A DNA stretch of 64,000 nucleotides from an uncultured Verrucomicrobiota bacterium (GCA_937996795.1 CALKUH010000030.1:40249-104248), one strand, 5' to 3'. Positions 42,797 through 51,605 are shown, numbered from the stretch's first letter. Translations and numbers: made by a program. Notes: a model not told the origin generated them from the letters alone.

Positions 42797-43066
42797 TCAG
42801 GGGCGGGGCGATGTCGCGTCGGTCGGCGGCTGGTGGTGGCGCTGCTTGAAGTCGCGAAAGCGCCGCAGCGGTCCGCGCATGTGCGGGAACTTCTTGTGGA
42901 TCCACGCGGAAAAGCGGCGAAACACGCGCACATGCGGCGCGAGCAGCAATGCGCCGATGGCGATAAAGAGCATGCCCGGCATGACCGGAACCAGCGAACC
43001 TACGAGACCGAGGGCAATCAGGGTCCAGCCAATCACCTGGCGCAGGATTCGGTAAACCGGATGCAT
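42797..43066 (-). CDS. Small membrane protein
   Basis: The 89-residue protein has two hydrophobic stretches (IGWTLIALGLVGSLVPVMPG and MLFIAIGALLLAP) joined by a Pro-Gly turn. A basic C-terminal tail follows (RRFSAWIHKKFPHMRGPLRR). The pattern is like the YbaN/PGPGW small membrane families, but I cannot assign one firmly. It sits between the zinc-ribbon gene (convergent) and crcB on the same strand. Confidence 0.65.
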   Translation of the reverse strand: MHPVYRILRQVIGWTLIALGLVGSLVPVMPGMLFIAIGALLLAPHVRVFRRFSAWIHKKFPHMRGPLRRFRDFKQRHHQPPTDATSPRP

Positions 43067-43114
43067 CGCGGCGCAAAATAACCGCGGCGGCGCGGGAAGC
43101 CAAGACGGACCGGA

Positions 43115-43486
43115 TTAAAACCAGCGCGCGAGGGCGAGCCCCGCGAAAAGCGCAAGCAGTCCGAGCACGTTCTGGCCGACGATGTTCGCCGCCGCCGCGA
43201 ACCACTCCGCGCCGCGCAGCAACGCGCCGCTGTCATGGGCGAACGACGAAAAGGTCGTGAACGAGCCGAGGAATCCAACCAGCGCCACCGTGCGCCACAC
43301 GCCGAGCGTCGCCTGGCGCTGTTCCAGCACACCCCAGATCAAGCCGAAGAGGAAGCACCCGATGGCGTTGACCGCGAACGTGCCCCACGGGAATGCATGG
43401 CCGGACCAGCGCTGCACGGCGCTGGACAGTCCATAGCGCGCCAGCGTGCCGACCGCGCCCGCACAGGCAAGCAGCACCCATTTCAC
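43115..43486 (-). CDS. crcB: Fluoride channel CrcB/Fluc
   Basis: The 123-residue protein has four membrane spans and the Fluc signatures GTFAVNAIGCFLFGLIWG and LVGFLGSFTTFSSFAHD. Fluc channels export fluoride as dual-topology dimers. Of several in-frame starts I chose GTG 43486 (VKWVLLACAGAVGTLARYG), which overlaps the upstream amidotransferase by four bases. Being inside an operon, it has no room for its own fluoride riboswitch. Confidence 0.92.
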   Translation of the reverse strand: MKWVLLACAGAVGTLARYGLSSAVQRWSGHAFPWGTFAVNAIGCFLFGLIWGVLEQRQATLGVWRTVALVGFLGSFTTFSSFAHDSGALLRGAEWFAAAANIVGQNVLGLLALFAGLALARWF

Positions 43487-44184
43487 AGGCGGCCTCCGGT
43501 GATGAGCGCGGCGAACCCGTCCGCAATCAGCCCGGCGCGCGCACGAAGGCCCGGCGCCGCATCCGCATACGCGCGCTGGATCTCCGCGGCCGTGCCGCCG
43601 GCGCGCCGCAGGTCCGCGCCGCAGTGCGCGCAGAGCGCATCCACGCCGCCGGCCTCCAGCTCCAGGTGAAACAACACGCCGTATGCCGCGCGCCCCACGC
43701 GGAACGCCTGCACGGGGAAACGATCGGATGACGCCAGCACCGTCGCGTCGGGCGGGATGCTGATGCCTTCGCCATGCCACTCCACCACATCGAACGTGTC
43801 CGGCAGTCGTCGGAAGAGCGGATCAGCCGCGGCGTCCGGTGTCCGGCGCACCGGCATCACGCCGATCTCCGGTGCGGGGCCGGGTGCGACGGATCCCCCG
43901 CAGGCCGCGGCGAGGAACTGGCTGCCAAGGCAAATGCCGAGATAGGGCACGCCGCGCGCGACGTGTTCGCGGATGAATTCGCGTTCGCGCCGGATCCAGT
44001 CGTGCGGATCGTTCACCGACATCGGCCCGCCCATGACCAGCAGCGCGTCAAACGCGCCGTCGGGCAGGCCGTCCCGTGGCACCAGGTGGGAATCGAGTTC
44101 AAACCCGCGCGCCTGCAGCAGTCCGGCGAAGGCGCCCGGGCCTTCGAAGGGGACGTGTTGCAGGCAGGCGATGCGGCGCTTCAC
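43483..44184 (-). CDS. Class I glutamine amidotransferase-like protein
   Basis: The 233-residue protein has the class I amidotransferase triad: nucleophile Cys in YLGICLGSQFLA, and His and Glu in YGVLFHLELEAGG. The oxyanion region is LLVMGGPMSVND. It has no fused synthetase domain, so it may act alone (as in GuaA-like or gamma-glutamyl hydrolase-type enzymes) or serve an unknown partner. It overlaps the dehydrogenase upstream and crcB downstream by four bases each. Confidence 0.88.
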   Translation of the reverse strand: MKRRIACLQHVPFEGPGAFAGLLQARGFELDSHLVPRDGLPDGAFDALLVMGGPMSVNDPHDWIRREREFIREHVARGVPYLGICLGSQFLAAACGGSVAPGPAPEIGVMPVRRTPDAAADPLFRRLPDTFDVVEWHGEGISIPPDATVLASSDRFPVQAFRVGRAAYGVLFHLELEAGGVDALCAHCGADLRRAGGTAAEIQRAYADAAPGLRARAGLIADGFAALITGGRL

Positions 44185-45470
44185 AGGCTCACGTAGCGGA
44201 ACCCGCGTTTGCGGGCTTCATCGCCGGCGAAGAAATTCTTCACGTCCACCAGCACCGGCGTGCGGCATTTCTTCCGGAGGTCCGCGATCTTCAGCGTGCG
44301 GAACGCATCGTGCGCATTGATCAGGATGATCGCGTCGAGGTTCTTCGCCTCGCGCGGCAGGGTCGTCGCGAGCCCGAAATACTTCTGCATCTGCTCCGGC
44401 GTGCCCATCGGCTCCCACGTCGTCACGTTGCAGCCGAAGCCCCGCAAATAAGCGACCACATCCTCCGCGCGCGTGTTGCGGAAATCCGGCACGTTTTCCT
44501 TGAACGTCATGCCGAGCACCCACACGTTCGCATCCTTCGGCAGCCGCCCCGCCGCGACCATCTCGCGGATGCAGAGCTCGCCGACATAGGCGCCCATCGA
44601 GTCGTTGATGCGGCGCCCCGCGAGGATCACCTCGGGGTGATAGCCCAGCGCCAGCGCGCGGTGCGTCAGGTAGTAGGGGTCCACGCCGATGCAGTGGCCG
44701 CCGACGAGACCGGGGTGGTATTTGTGGAAATTCCACTTCGTCGCCGACGCCTCGATCACGTCGCGCGTGTTGATGCCGATGCGCGAGAAGATCTTCGACA
44801 GCTCGTTCATCAGCGCGATGTTCAGGTCGCGCTGCACGTTCTCAATCACCTTCGCCGCCTCGGCGGTCTTGATGTTCGCCGCGCGGTGCACGCCGGCCTT
44901 GATGATCGACCCGTACACCGCCGCGCAGCGGTCGGCGGACTTCCTGTCGTGTCCGCTGACCACCTTCACGATGCTCGTCACCGTGTGCTTCTTGTCGCCG
45001 GGGTTGATGCGCTCCGGCGAGTAGCCGAGATCAAAGTCGCCGAGCTTCAGGCCTGATTCCTTCTCCAGGATCGGCAGGCAGAAATCCTCCGTGACGCCCG
45101 GATACACCGTGCTCTCATAGACCACCATCATGCCGCGCTTCAGGATGCGGCCCACGGTGGTGGACGACTTTTCGAGCGGCTCGAGGTCCGGCTCCTTCGC
45201 CACGTTGACCGGTGTCGGCACCGCGACGACGATGAACGTGCAGTGCGCGAGGTCCTGTGGATTGTCGGTGAAACAGAGGTTCTTGTGGCGGAGGTCGTGC
45301 GGCTCCGTCTCGCCCGTGTGGTCGCGTCCGGATTTCAGTTCCGCGATGCGCGACGGCTTCGCGTCGAACCCGACAACCGGATACTTTTTCGAGAATGCGA
45401 TGGCCAGCGGCAGGCCCACATAGCCCAAGCCCACCAGCCCGATGATTTCCCGTTTCTGCTGCTTCGCCAT
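44181..45470 (-). CDS. Nucleotide-sugar dehydrogenase (WbpA/TviB-like)
   Basis: The 429-residue enzyme belongs to the UDP-glucose/GDP-mannose dehydrogenase family, which oxidises a UDP-sugar to a uronic acid for capsule or O-antigen. NAD binding: IGLVGLGYVGLPLAIAFSKK. The catalytic Cys is in LVGGHCIGVDPYYLT. The sequence resembles the UDP-N-acetylhexosamine 6-dehydrogenases rather than UDP-glucose enzymes, though the substrate is inferred. I chose ATG 45470, preceded by GGGAGG. It heads an operon with an amidotransferase and crcB, and the paired palindromic motif lies 91-142 bases upstream. Confidence 0.9.
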   Translation of the reverse strand: MAKQQKREIIGLVGLGYVGLPLAIAFSKKYPVVGFDAKPSRIAELKSGRDHTGETEPHDLRHKNLCFTDNPQDLAHCTFIVVAVPTPVNVAKEPDLEPLEKSSTTVGRILKRGMMVVYESTVYPGVTEDFCLPILEKESGLKLGDFDLGYSPERINPGDKKHTVTSIVKVVSGHDRKSADRCAAVYGSIIKAGVHRAANIKTAEAAKVIENVQRDLNIALMNELSKIFSRIGINTRDVIEASATKWNFHKYHPGLVGGHCIGVDPYYLTHRALALGYHPEVILAGRRINDSMGAYVGELCIREMVAAGRLPKDANVWVLGMTFKENVPDFRNTRAEDVVAYLRGFGCNVTTWEPMGTPEQMQKYFGLATTLPREAKNLDAIILINAHDAFRTLKIADLRKKCRTPVLVDVKNFFAGDEARKRGFRYVSL

Positions 45471-45560
45471 ACCACCTCCCGCGATCAATCGCGCCGGTTA
45501 TAGGCCATGCCCCGCCGTCGCGCGATGAAAAAACGGAGCGGACGGCGGATCGCCAAACTT

Positions 45561-45612
45561 GTTTTTACAGACGTTGTAAACGCCGGAAATAGTTTTTACA
45601 GACGTTGCAAAT
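45561..45612. promoter_or_regulatory. Paired TTTACA-N5-TGTAAA operator-like motif upstream of sugar dehydrogenase
   Basis: Two copies, GTTTTTACAGACGTTGTAAA (from 45561) and GTTTTTACAGACGTTGCAAA (from 45592), are 31 bp apart, exactly the spacing seen before leuB. They lie between the dehydrogenase start (45470) and the 3' end of the LamG gene (45628), both on the minus strand. The likely target is the dehydrogenase-amidotransferase-crcB operon. Confidence 0.78.
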
Positions 45613-45627
45613 TTTTGCGCAACGCCT

Positions 45628-46716
45628 TCAGGGCGTCCACTGCACGTCGATCAGGCGGGGCGCCTGGTCGGGATAGGTGAGCAGCAGGAAGCGGGCGGCC
45701 GCGCCGGGGGCGAGGGTGTCCGGCGCGAGCTGGGGCCACGTGTCGGCGTCGTCGCTGTAGAAGAACAGGGCGTTGGTCGGGCTGCCCTCGGCGTGGAGGA
45801 GCCGCAGGTGTTCGAGCGGGACCGGGGGATGGAATTCAGCGGCGAGCCACCAGCCGTTCGCGTCCGGCGCGCCGTCCCAGCGCGTTGCGGGGTCGCCGTC
45901 AAACGCGTGCCACGCGTTGGTGTGCGGCGCGGCCGCGTCGCTGGCGATGACCAGGATGGGGCGGGGGGACGCATCCGTTGCCGCCGATGTGTCGGTATCC
46001 GCCGCGTGCGCGGCGAGGCGCGCCTTGGCTTCGGCGCCGAGGGCGACGTGTTGTTCCACCGCGGCGGCGTCTTCGTAGAGGCGGCGCACGTCGTCATCGC
46101 CGAGCGTGCGGGCGAAGATCAGGACATCGTCCACCGCGCCGTGGAAGTAGCGGGCGTTGTCGCTGCCGTAGTGGCGGCCGATCTGGAAATGGCCCGCGGC
46201 GAAGTCCGGCCCCTCCGCGTGGTCGCGCTCGGCGACGAGGCGTCCGTCCGCATAGACCTTGAGTTTCTCCCCGTAGGTGACCGCGACGTGCGTCCAGCGT
46301 CCTTTCGCGAAGGGGTGGGTGACGGCGAGGTTGGCGTTGAAGGTTTGCGGGCCGGCGCCGATGACGAAGCTGTGGCCGAAGGCGTCGCCGGTGCCGCTGT
46401 CGAGGATCGAGAAGGGCCGCACGCCGGCGCGTTCGCCGAGGCGGAACCAGAACGAGAAGCTGATCGGGAACCGCGCGCCGCTCACCGGCGTGCTCGCATA
46501 CGCGCCCGCGCCGTCGAGCCACAGCGCGCCGTCCGGGTTCCCGTGGCGGTCCGCGGTGAACGACGCGCCGACGAGCTGCGCGTGCTGCCCGCGCCCGCTC
46601 TGGTCGTCGCCCGTCCCATTAAAGAAATACGCCGCCAGCAAATCCCGGCTGAAATCCGCGCGGGCGGAGGTGGCGAGCAGGGCGAGGCCGAGGAACAGGG
46701 TGAAGCATGTGCGCAT
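45628..46716 (-). CDS. Secreted LamG-like protein
   Basis: The 362-residue protein has a signal peptide (FTLFLGLALLATSARA) followed by a LamG/concanavalin-like jelly-roll domain (residues ~25-215: LLAAYFFNGTGDDQSGRG, WTHVAVTYGEKLKVYADG, FHGAVDDVLIFARTLGDDDV). The C-terminal 100 residues (AFDGDPATRWDG, GWWLAAEFHPP, LRLLHAEGSP) look like a discoidin/F5-8-type domain. Both are carbohydrate-binding folds common in polysaccharide-degrading PVC bacteria. No catalytic domain is present; the target glycan is unknown. Confidence 0.85.
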   Translation of the reverse strand: MRTCFTLFLGLALLATSARADFSRDLLAAYFFNGTGDDQSGRGQHAQLVGASFTADRHGNPDGALWLDGAGAYASTPVSGARFPISFSFWFRLGERAGVRPFSILDSGTGDAFGHSFVIGAGPQTFNANLAVTHPFAKGRWTHVAVTYGEKLKVYADGRLVAERDHAEGPDFAAGHFQIGRHYGSDNARYFHGAVDDVLIFARTLGDDDVRRLYEDAAAVEQHVALGAEAKARLAAHAADTDTSAATDASPRPILVIASDAAAPHTNAWHAFDGDPATRWDGAPDANGWWLAAEFHPPVPLEHLRLLHAEGSPTNALFFYSDDADTWPQLAPDTLAPGAAARFLLLTYPDQAPRLIDVQWTP

Positions 46717-46812
46717 GGTGGGGCTCCCGTGGAGAAGACAACTACCCCGCGCGTGCGTTCAGGGCAAGGGGGGAGTTGAAGTCGGTCACTCGCGCATTTT
46801 CCGTTTCGCGGA

Positions 46813-46884
46813 GACAGGATGGACGGGATATGCGGGATGGGGGGCAGAGAATTCTTCCCATCCGGATCATCGTGTAATCCTGTC
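46813..46884. repeat. GGAT-type short repeats forming an inverted repeat
   Basis: The left arm is GACAGGAT (46813-46820), continuing as GGACGGGATATGCGGGATGG. The right arm runs from CCCATCCGG through TGTAATCC to ATCCTGTC (46877-46884), and its ends are exact inverses of the left. The arms consist of repeated (C/G)GGAT units 7-9 bp apart. It lies in the 237-bp divergent gap between the LamG gene and leuS; nothing else is visible in that gap. Confidence 0.65.
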
Positions 46885-46953
46885 CTCTAACTCCCGCAAC
46901 GCACCGCATTTCCCATTGACCGGCGCGGGGGTAGTCAACACCATGCCGCCCCT

Positions 46954-49380
46954 ATGCCGTATCCCTTTGCCCAAATCGAGCCGAAGTGGCAGGCCTATTG
47001 GCTCGCCCACAAGACCTTCCGCACACCCGACCAGCCGGACCCGGCGAAGCCGAAGTTCTATGCGCTGGACATGTTCCCGTACCCGAGCGGGGCGGGGCTG
47101 CATGTGGGGCATCCGGAGGGCTACACGGCGACCGACATCCTTTGCCGCTACAAGCGGATGAAGGGGTTCAACGTGCTGCACCCGATGGGGTGGGATGCGT
47201 TCGGCCTGCCGGCGGAGCAGTACGCGATTGAGACGGGCACGCATCCGCGCGACACGACGTACCGGAACATCGACCGGTTCCGCGCGCAGTTGCAGGCGAT
47301 CGGGTTTTCCTATGACTGGGACCGCGAGTTCGCGACGACGGACGAGGACTACTATCGCTGGACGCAGTGGATTTTCCTGAAGCTCTACGAGAAGGGCCTC
47401 GCCTACCAGGCCGAGGTGCCGGTGAACTGGTGTCCCGCGCTGGGCACGGTGCTGGCGAACGAGGAGGTCATCGACGGCAAGTCGGAGCGCGGCGGGCATC
47501 CGGTCATCCGCAAGCCGATGCGCCAGTGGATGCTGAAGATCACGGCCTACGCCGAGCGGCTGCTGGCGGACCTCGATCTCGTGAACTGGCCCGAGAGCAT
47601 CAAGGAGATGCAGCGGAACTGGATCGGAAAGTCGGAGGGGGCGGAAGTTCACTTCCAGGTCACCGGTCACCGGTCACCGGTCACCGTTTTTACGACGCGG
47701 CCGGATACGTTGTTCGGGGCGACGTACATGGTGTTGTCGCCGGAGCATGCGCTGGTGGACGCGATCACGACGCCGGACCGGCGCGCGGCGGTGAAGGCCT
47801 ACCAGGAGGCGGCGGCGCGCAAGAGCGACCTCGAGCGCACCGAGCTGCAGAAGACGAAGACTGGCGTGTTCACCGGCGCGCATGCGATCAATCCGGTGAA
47901 CGGCGAGCGGATTCCGATCTGGATCGCCGACTACGTGCTCGCGGGCTACGGGACCGGCGCGATCATGGCCGTGCCGGCGCACGACGAGCGCGACCACGAA
48001 TTCGCGACGACGTTTAACCTGCCGATCCGCGTGGTGGTGCAGCCGACGGATGGCAGCGATCCGATCGGATTCACCGGTGACGGCGTAGCGGTGAATTCGC
48101 CGCTGATCGACGGGTTGTCGACGCCGGAGGCGAAGAAGAAGATCACGGCGTGGCTGGAGGAGAAGGGGCTCGGCGCGGCGCGCGTGAACTACAAGCTGCG
48201 CGACTGGCTGTTCAGCCGCCAGCGGTATTGGGGCGAGCCGTTCCCGGTGATTTTTGTCGATGGCGAGCCGAAGCCGCTCGCGCCGGACCAGTTGCCGGTG
48301 CGGCTGCCGGATGTGGCGACGTACAAGCCGAGCGGGACGGGGGAGAGTCCGCTCGCGACGATTCCCGAGTGGCTGCACACGACGGACCCGGAGACGGGAA
48401 AGCCCGCGGTGCGCGAGACGAACACGATGCCGCAGTGGGCGGGGTCGTGCTGGTACTACCTGCGCTTCATCGATCCGAAGAATCCCGGCGCGCCGGTGGA
48501 CCCGGCGAAGGAAAGATACTGGATGCCGGTGGACCTTTACGTCGGCGGCGCGGAACACGCGGTGCTGCACCTGCTGTATTCGCGCTTCTGGCACAAGGTG
48601 TTGTTCGATTGCGGCGTGGTGTCCACCAAGGAGCCGTTCCAGCGCCTGGTGAACCAGGGCATGATCCTGGGCGAGGACAACCAGAAGATGAGCAAGTCGC
48701 GCGGGAACGTGGTGAATCCCGACGACGTCATCAAGCAGTACGGCGCCGACTCGCTGCGGCTTTATGAAATGTTCATGGGTCCACTGGAGGCGGTGAAGCC
48801 GTGGAGCATGCGCGGCGTCGAAGGCGTGTATCGCTTTTTGAACCGGGTCTATCGCCAGGTCTGCGACGAGGAGACCGGCGCAGTGCTGGCCGCGGTGACG
48901 GACGCGGCGCCGACGGTGGACCAGCAGCGCGCGTTGCACGCGATGTTGAAGAAGGTGGGGGACGACATCGAGGGGTTGCGCTTCAACACGGCGATTTCCG
49001 CGATGATGGAGTTTGTGAATGAGATCCAGAAGTGGGAGCAGCGCCCGCGCGCCATTCTGGAGCCGTTCATCCTCGCCCTGAGCCCGCTCGCGCCGCATCT
49101 CGCGGAGGAGTTGTGGGCCAAACTGGGCCACACGAAGACCCTGGCCTACGAGCCGTGGCCCGTCTATGACCCGGCGCTGCTCGTTTCCGACACCATCGAG
49201 GTTCCCGTGCAGGTGAATGGAAAACTGCGCGGCAAGATCGTCGTGCCCGCGGATTCCTCGCAGGACGCCATCGTCGCCGCCGCCCAGGCCGACGCCGGCG
49301 TGCAGGCGCACCTCGCCGGCAAGACCCTGCGCAAGACCATCTTCGTCCCCGGACGGTTGCTGAATTTCGTCGTTTCGTAA
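46954..49380 (+). CDS. leuS: Leucyl-tRNA synthetase
   Basis: LeuS charges tRNA-Leu and proofreads mischarged products. The HIGH motif (SGAGLHVGHPEGY, ~50) and KMSKS (EDNQKMSKSRGN, ~578) are intact. The CP1 editing site includes VFTTRPDTLFGATY and YGTGAIMAVPAHDERD. The 808 residues match the Bacillus-type enzyme lacking a long leucine-specific insertion. Residues 236-244 (VTGHRSPVT), just before the editing motif TTRPDT, are encoded by four perfect GGTCACC repeats, apparently an inserted mini-repeat. No strong Shine-Dalgarno is visible. Confidence 0.96.
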   Translation: MPYPFAQIEPKWQAYWLAHKTFRTPDQPDPAKPKFYALDMFPYPSGAGLHVGHPEGYTATDILCRYKRMKGFNVLHPMGWDAFGLPAEQYAIETGTHPRDTTYRNIDRFRAQLQAIGFSYDWDREFATTDEDYYRWTQWIFLKLYEKGLAYQAEVPVNWCPALGTVLANEEVIDGKSERGGHPVIRKPMRQWMLKITAYAERLLADLDLVNWPESIKEMQRNWIGKSEGAEVHFQVTGHRSPVTVFTTRPDTLFGATYMVLSPEHALVDAITTPDRRAAVKAYQEAAARKSDLERTELQKTKTGVFTGAHAINPVNGERIPIWIADYVLAGYGTGAIMAVPAHDERDHEFATTFNLPIRVVVQPTDGSDPIGFTGDGVAVNSPLIDGLSTPEAKKKITAWLEEKGLGAARVNYKLRDWLFSRQRYWGEPFPVIFVDGEPKPLAPDQLPVRLPDVATYKPSGTGESPLATIPEWLHTTDPETGKPAVRETNTMPQWAGSCWYYLRFIDPKNPGAPVDPAKERYWMPVDLYVGGAEHAVLHLLYSRFWHKVLFDCGVVSTKEPFQRLVNQGMILGEDNQKMSKSRGNVVNPDDVIKQYGADSLRLYEMFMGPLEAVKPWSMRGVEGVYRFLNRVYRQVCDEETGAVLAAVTDAAPTVDQQRALHAMLKKVGDDIEGLRFNTAISAMMEFVNEIQKWEQRPRAILEPFILALSPLAPHLAEELWAKLGHTKTLAYEPWPVYDPALLVSDTIEVPVQVNGKLRGKIVVPADSSQDAIVAAAQADAGVQAHLAGKTLRKTIFVPGRLLNFVVS
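47658..47685 (+). repeat. Perfect fourfold GGTCACC tandem inside leuS
   Basis: Four uninterrupted copies of GGTCACC occupy 28 bases inside the leuS frame and encode VTGHRSPVT in the loop that precedes the threonine-rich editing motif. The unit is the reverse complement of the degenerate GGTGACC array at 26.26 kb. Confidence 0.9.
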
Positions 49381-49383
49381 GGG

Positions 49384-49443
49384 ACGGAAAACAGGAAGAC
49401 GGATTAGTTTCCTTTTCCCGTCTTCCAGTCTTCCGTTTTCCGT
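49384..49443. repeat. GGAAGAC/GGAAAAC inverted repeat after leuS
   Basis: The left arm ACGGAAAACAGGAAGACGG (49384-49402) is mirrored by a right arm (49418-49443) built of CCGTCTTCC, AGTCTTCC and GTTTTCCGT. The right arm equals the inverse of the left with one extra 7-mer inserted. It starts three bases after the leuS stop and could end leuS transcripts. Confidence 0.75.
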
Positions 49444-49524
49444 TCTTAACACATCCTTTACAATTGACCGGGCGCTGCGGAATCGGCAGCATTTCGCGGC
49501 CCTGTGGGGATAAGGAGGAGTTCC

Positions 49525-51567
49525 ATGGATTCGTTGGTATTGGCGGCCATTGGTGCCGGCGCGGTGGCGTTGGTGTTTGCGCTCTGGCGCAGCGTCTGGA
49601 TCAAGAAACAAGACCCGGGGAATCAAGCCCTGCAGGACATTGGCGCCGCGGTGCGCGAGGGCGCCATGGCCTTCCTGGCCCGCGAGTACAAGGTGCTCTC
49701 CGTCTTCGTCCTGCTCGCCGCAGTGGTGCTGGTGGCGTTGAACAAGAGCGAATTACAGCTGGTTGGCGTCTCCTTCCTGGTGGGCGCCGTGTGTTCCGCG
49801 CTGGCCGGCTTTTTCGGGATGCGTGTGGCCACGCAGGCGAACATGCGCACGGCGAACAGCGCGCGATCCGGTCTCAACGCCGCGCTGCGCGTCGCATTTA
49901 CGGGTGGTTCGGTCATGGGCTTGTGCGTGGTGGGTCTCGGCCTGCTGGGCCTGAGTGTGCTCTATGTGGTGTTCACCAATATGTGGGGCACGGACCTCGC
50001 GGTGGTGACCGGGCGCGTGCTGCCGGTGCTCTCCGGCTTTTCGCTCGGCGCGAGTTCGATTGCCCTCTTCGCGCGTGTCGGCGGCGGCATCTACACGAAG
50101 GCGGCGGATGTAGGCGCGGACTTGGTGGGCAAGGTCGAGGCGGGCATTCCCGAGGATGACCCGCGCAACCCGGCGACGGTGGCGGACAACGTGGGCGACA
50201 ACGTGGGCGATGTGGCGGGCATGGGCGCCGACCTGTTTGAGTCGTATGTCGGGGCCATCATCGGCGCCATGGTGCTGGGCGCGGCCTCAGCGCAATCGAT
50301 GCCGCTCGTGATGCTTCCGTTTGCCCTTGCGGCGGCGGGCATCATCGCCTCGGTGCTGGGCACCTTCTTTGTGCGCACGCGCGAAGGCGGCAACCCGCAG
50401 GTTGCGCTGAACATGGGTACGATGGGCGCCGGGCTGCTGCTGGCCGTCGTGGCCTATCCGCTGGTGCACGCGATTGCGCCGGCGGAATTCCTGATCGCCG
50501 GGAAGGCGTACACGGCGATGGGGATCTACTGGGCGGTGATCGCCGGCCTGGTCGGCGGCATCCTGATCGGCCTGTTCACCGAGTTCCACACGGCGGAGGG
50601 CCGCAAGCCGGTGCTCGCGATCGCCGAATCCTCGACGACGGGCGCGGCGACGAACATCATCGCCGGGCTGGGCGTCGGCATGATGTCCACCGTGCTGCCA
50701 ATCCTGACCCTCGCCACGGCGATCATCGCCTCGCATCACTTCGCCGGTATTTACGGCGTCGCCATCGCCGCGCTCGGCATGCTCGCCACGACAGGCATCC
50801 AGCTCGCCGTGGACGCCTACGGCCCGATCGCCGACAACGCGGGCGGTCTCGCGCAGATGGCGAAGATGGATCCGGAAGTCCGCCAGCGCACCGACAAACT
50901 CGATGCCGTGGGCAATACGACCGCGGCCATCGGCAAGGGCTTCGCCATCGGGTCCGCCGCGCTGACCGCGCTGGCCCTGTTCGCTGCGTTCGAGCAAAGC
51001 GCCGGCATCACGTCAATCGATGTGGCGAAGCCGATCGTGATGGCCGGTGTGCTGGTCGGCGCGATGATGCCCTTCTTCTTCTCCGCATTGGCGATCGGCG
51101 CCGTTGGGCGCGCTGCGCATACGATGATCGACGAAGTGCGCCGCCAGTTCCGCGAAATGCCCGGCATTCTCGAAGGCACCCAGCGTCCGGATTACGCGCG
51201 CTGCGTGGACATTTCCACGAAAGCCGCCATTCGCGAGATGGTGCTGCCGGGCCTGATCGCCATTGCGACGCCCATTTTTGTCGGTGTGACGGGCCGCCTG
51301 GAAATGCTCGGCGGCCTGCTCTGCGGTGTGCTGGTGTCCGGCGTGCTCATGGCCCTGTTCATGGCCAACTCCGGCGGCGCCTGGGACAATGCGAAGAAAC
51401 ACATCGAAGGCGGCCATTTCGGCGGCAAGGGGTCCGATGCGCATAAGGCGGCCGTCATCGGCGACACGGTTGGCGATCCCTTCAAGGACACCGCAGGCCC
51501 GGCGATCAACATCCTGATCAAGCTGATGTGCATCGTCTCGCTGATCATTGCGCCGATGCTGATCTGA
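49525..51567 (+). CDS. hppA: Membrane pyrophosphatase, K+-dependent type
   Basis: This integral membrane protein couples pyrophosphate hydrolysis to H+ or Na+ pumping. The 680 residues contain the PPi-binding blocks KAADVGADLVGKVEAGIPED and DNVGDNVGDVAGMGADLFES. The residues in GNTTAAIGKGFAIGSAALTA (Ala and Gly at the positions that are Lys and Thr in K+-independent pumps) predict potassium dependence. The ion pumped is not determined here. I set the start at ATG 49525 after a perfect AAGGAGG. A second, different hppA follows. Confidence 0.95.
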   Translation: MDSLVLAAIGAGAVALVFALWRSVWIKKQDPGNQALQDIGAAVREGAMAFLAREYKVLSVFVLLAAVVLVALNKSELQLVGVSFLVGAVCSALAGFFGMRVATQANMRTANSARSGLNAALRVAFTGGSVMGLCVVGLGLLGLSVLYVVFTNMWGTDLAVVTGRVLPVLSGFSLGASSIALFARVGGGIYTKAADVGADLVGKVEAGIPEDDPRNPATVADNVGDNVGDVAGMGADLFESYVGAIIGAMVLGAASAQSMPLVMLPFALAAAGIIASVLGTFFVRTREGGNPQVALNMGTMGAGLLLAVVAYPLVHAIAPAEFLIAGKAYTAMGIYWAVIAGLVGGILIGLFTEFHTAEGRKPVLAIAESSTTGAATNIIAGLGVGMMSTVLPILTLATAIIASHHFAGIYGVAIAALGMLATTGIQLAVDAYGPIADNAGGLAQMAKMDPEVRQRTDKLDAVGNTTAAIGKGFAIGSAALTALALFAAFEQSAGITSIDVAKPIVMAGVLVGAMMPFFFSALAIGAVGRAAHTMIDEVRRQFREMPGILEGTQRPDYARCVDISTKAAIREMVLPGLIAIATPIFVGVTGRLEMLGGLLCGVLVSGVLMALFMANSGGAWDNAKKHIEGGHFGGKGSDAHKAAVIGDTVGDPFKDTAGPAINILIKLMCIVSLIIAPMLI

Positions 51568-51576
51568 GGGGGGACG

Positions 51577-51597
51577 GGTAGCGAGTAGCGGGTGGGT
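51577..51597. repeat. GTAGCG heptamer-like repeats after the first hppA
   Basis: GGTAGCG, AGTAGCG and GGTGGGT follow in register with a period of 7 bp, starting nine bases after the hppA stop. It is short and imperfect, but fits the pattern of gene-end heptamer repeats seen elsewhere in the window. Confidence 0.5.
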
Positions 51598-51605
51598 AGG
51601 AGCGT

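Noticed and set aside
43115..43486. Possible fluoride riboswitch for crcB
   Set aside because: crcB starts within the upstream gene in a four-base overlap, so there is no leader region.
49455..49470. TTTACA-like hit (CCTTTACAATTGACC) before the first hppA
   Set aside because: It has only one half of the operator palindrome and lacks the GACGTTG core, so it was not counted as a copy.
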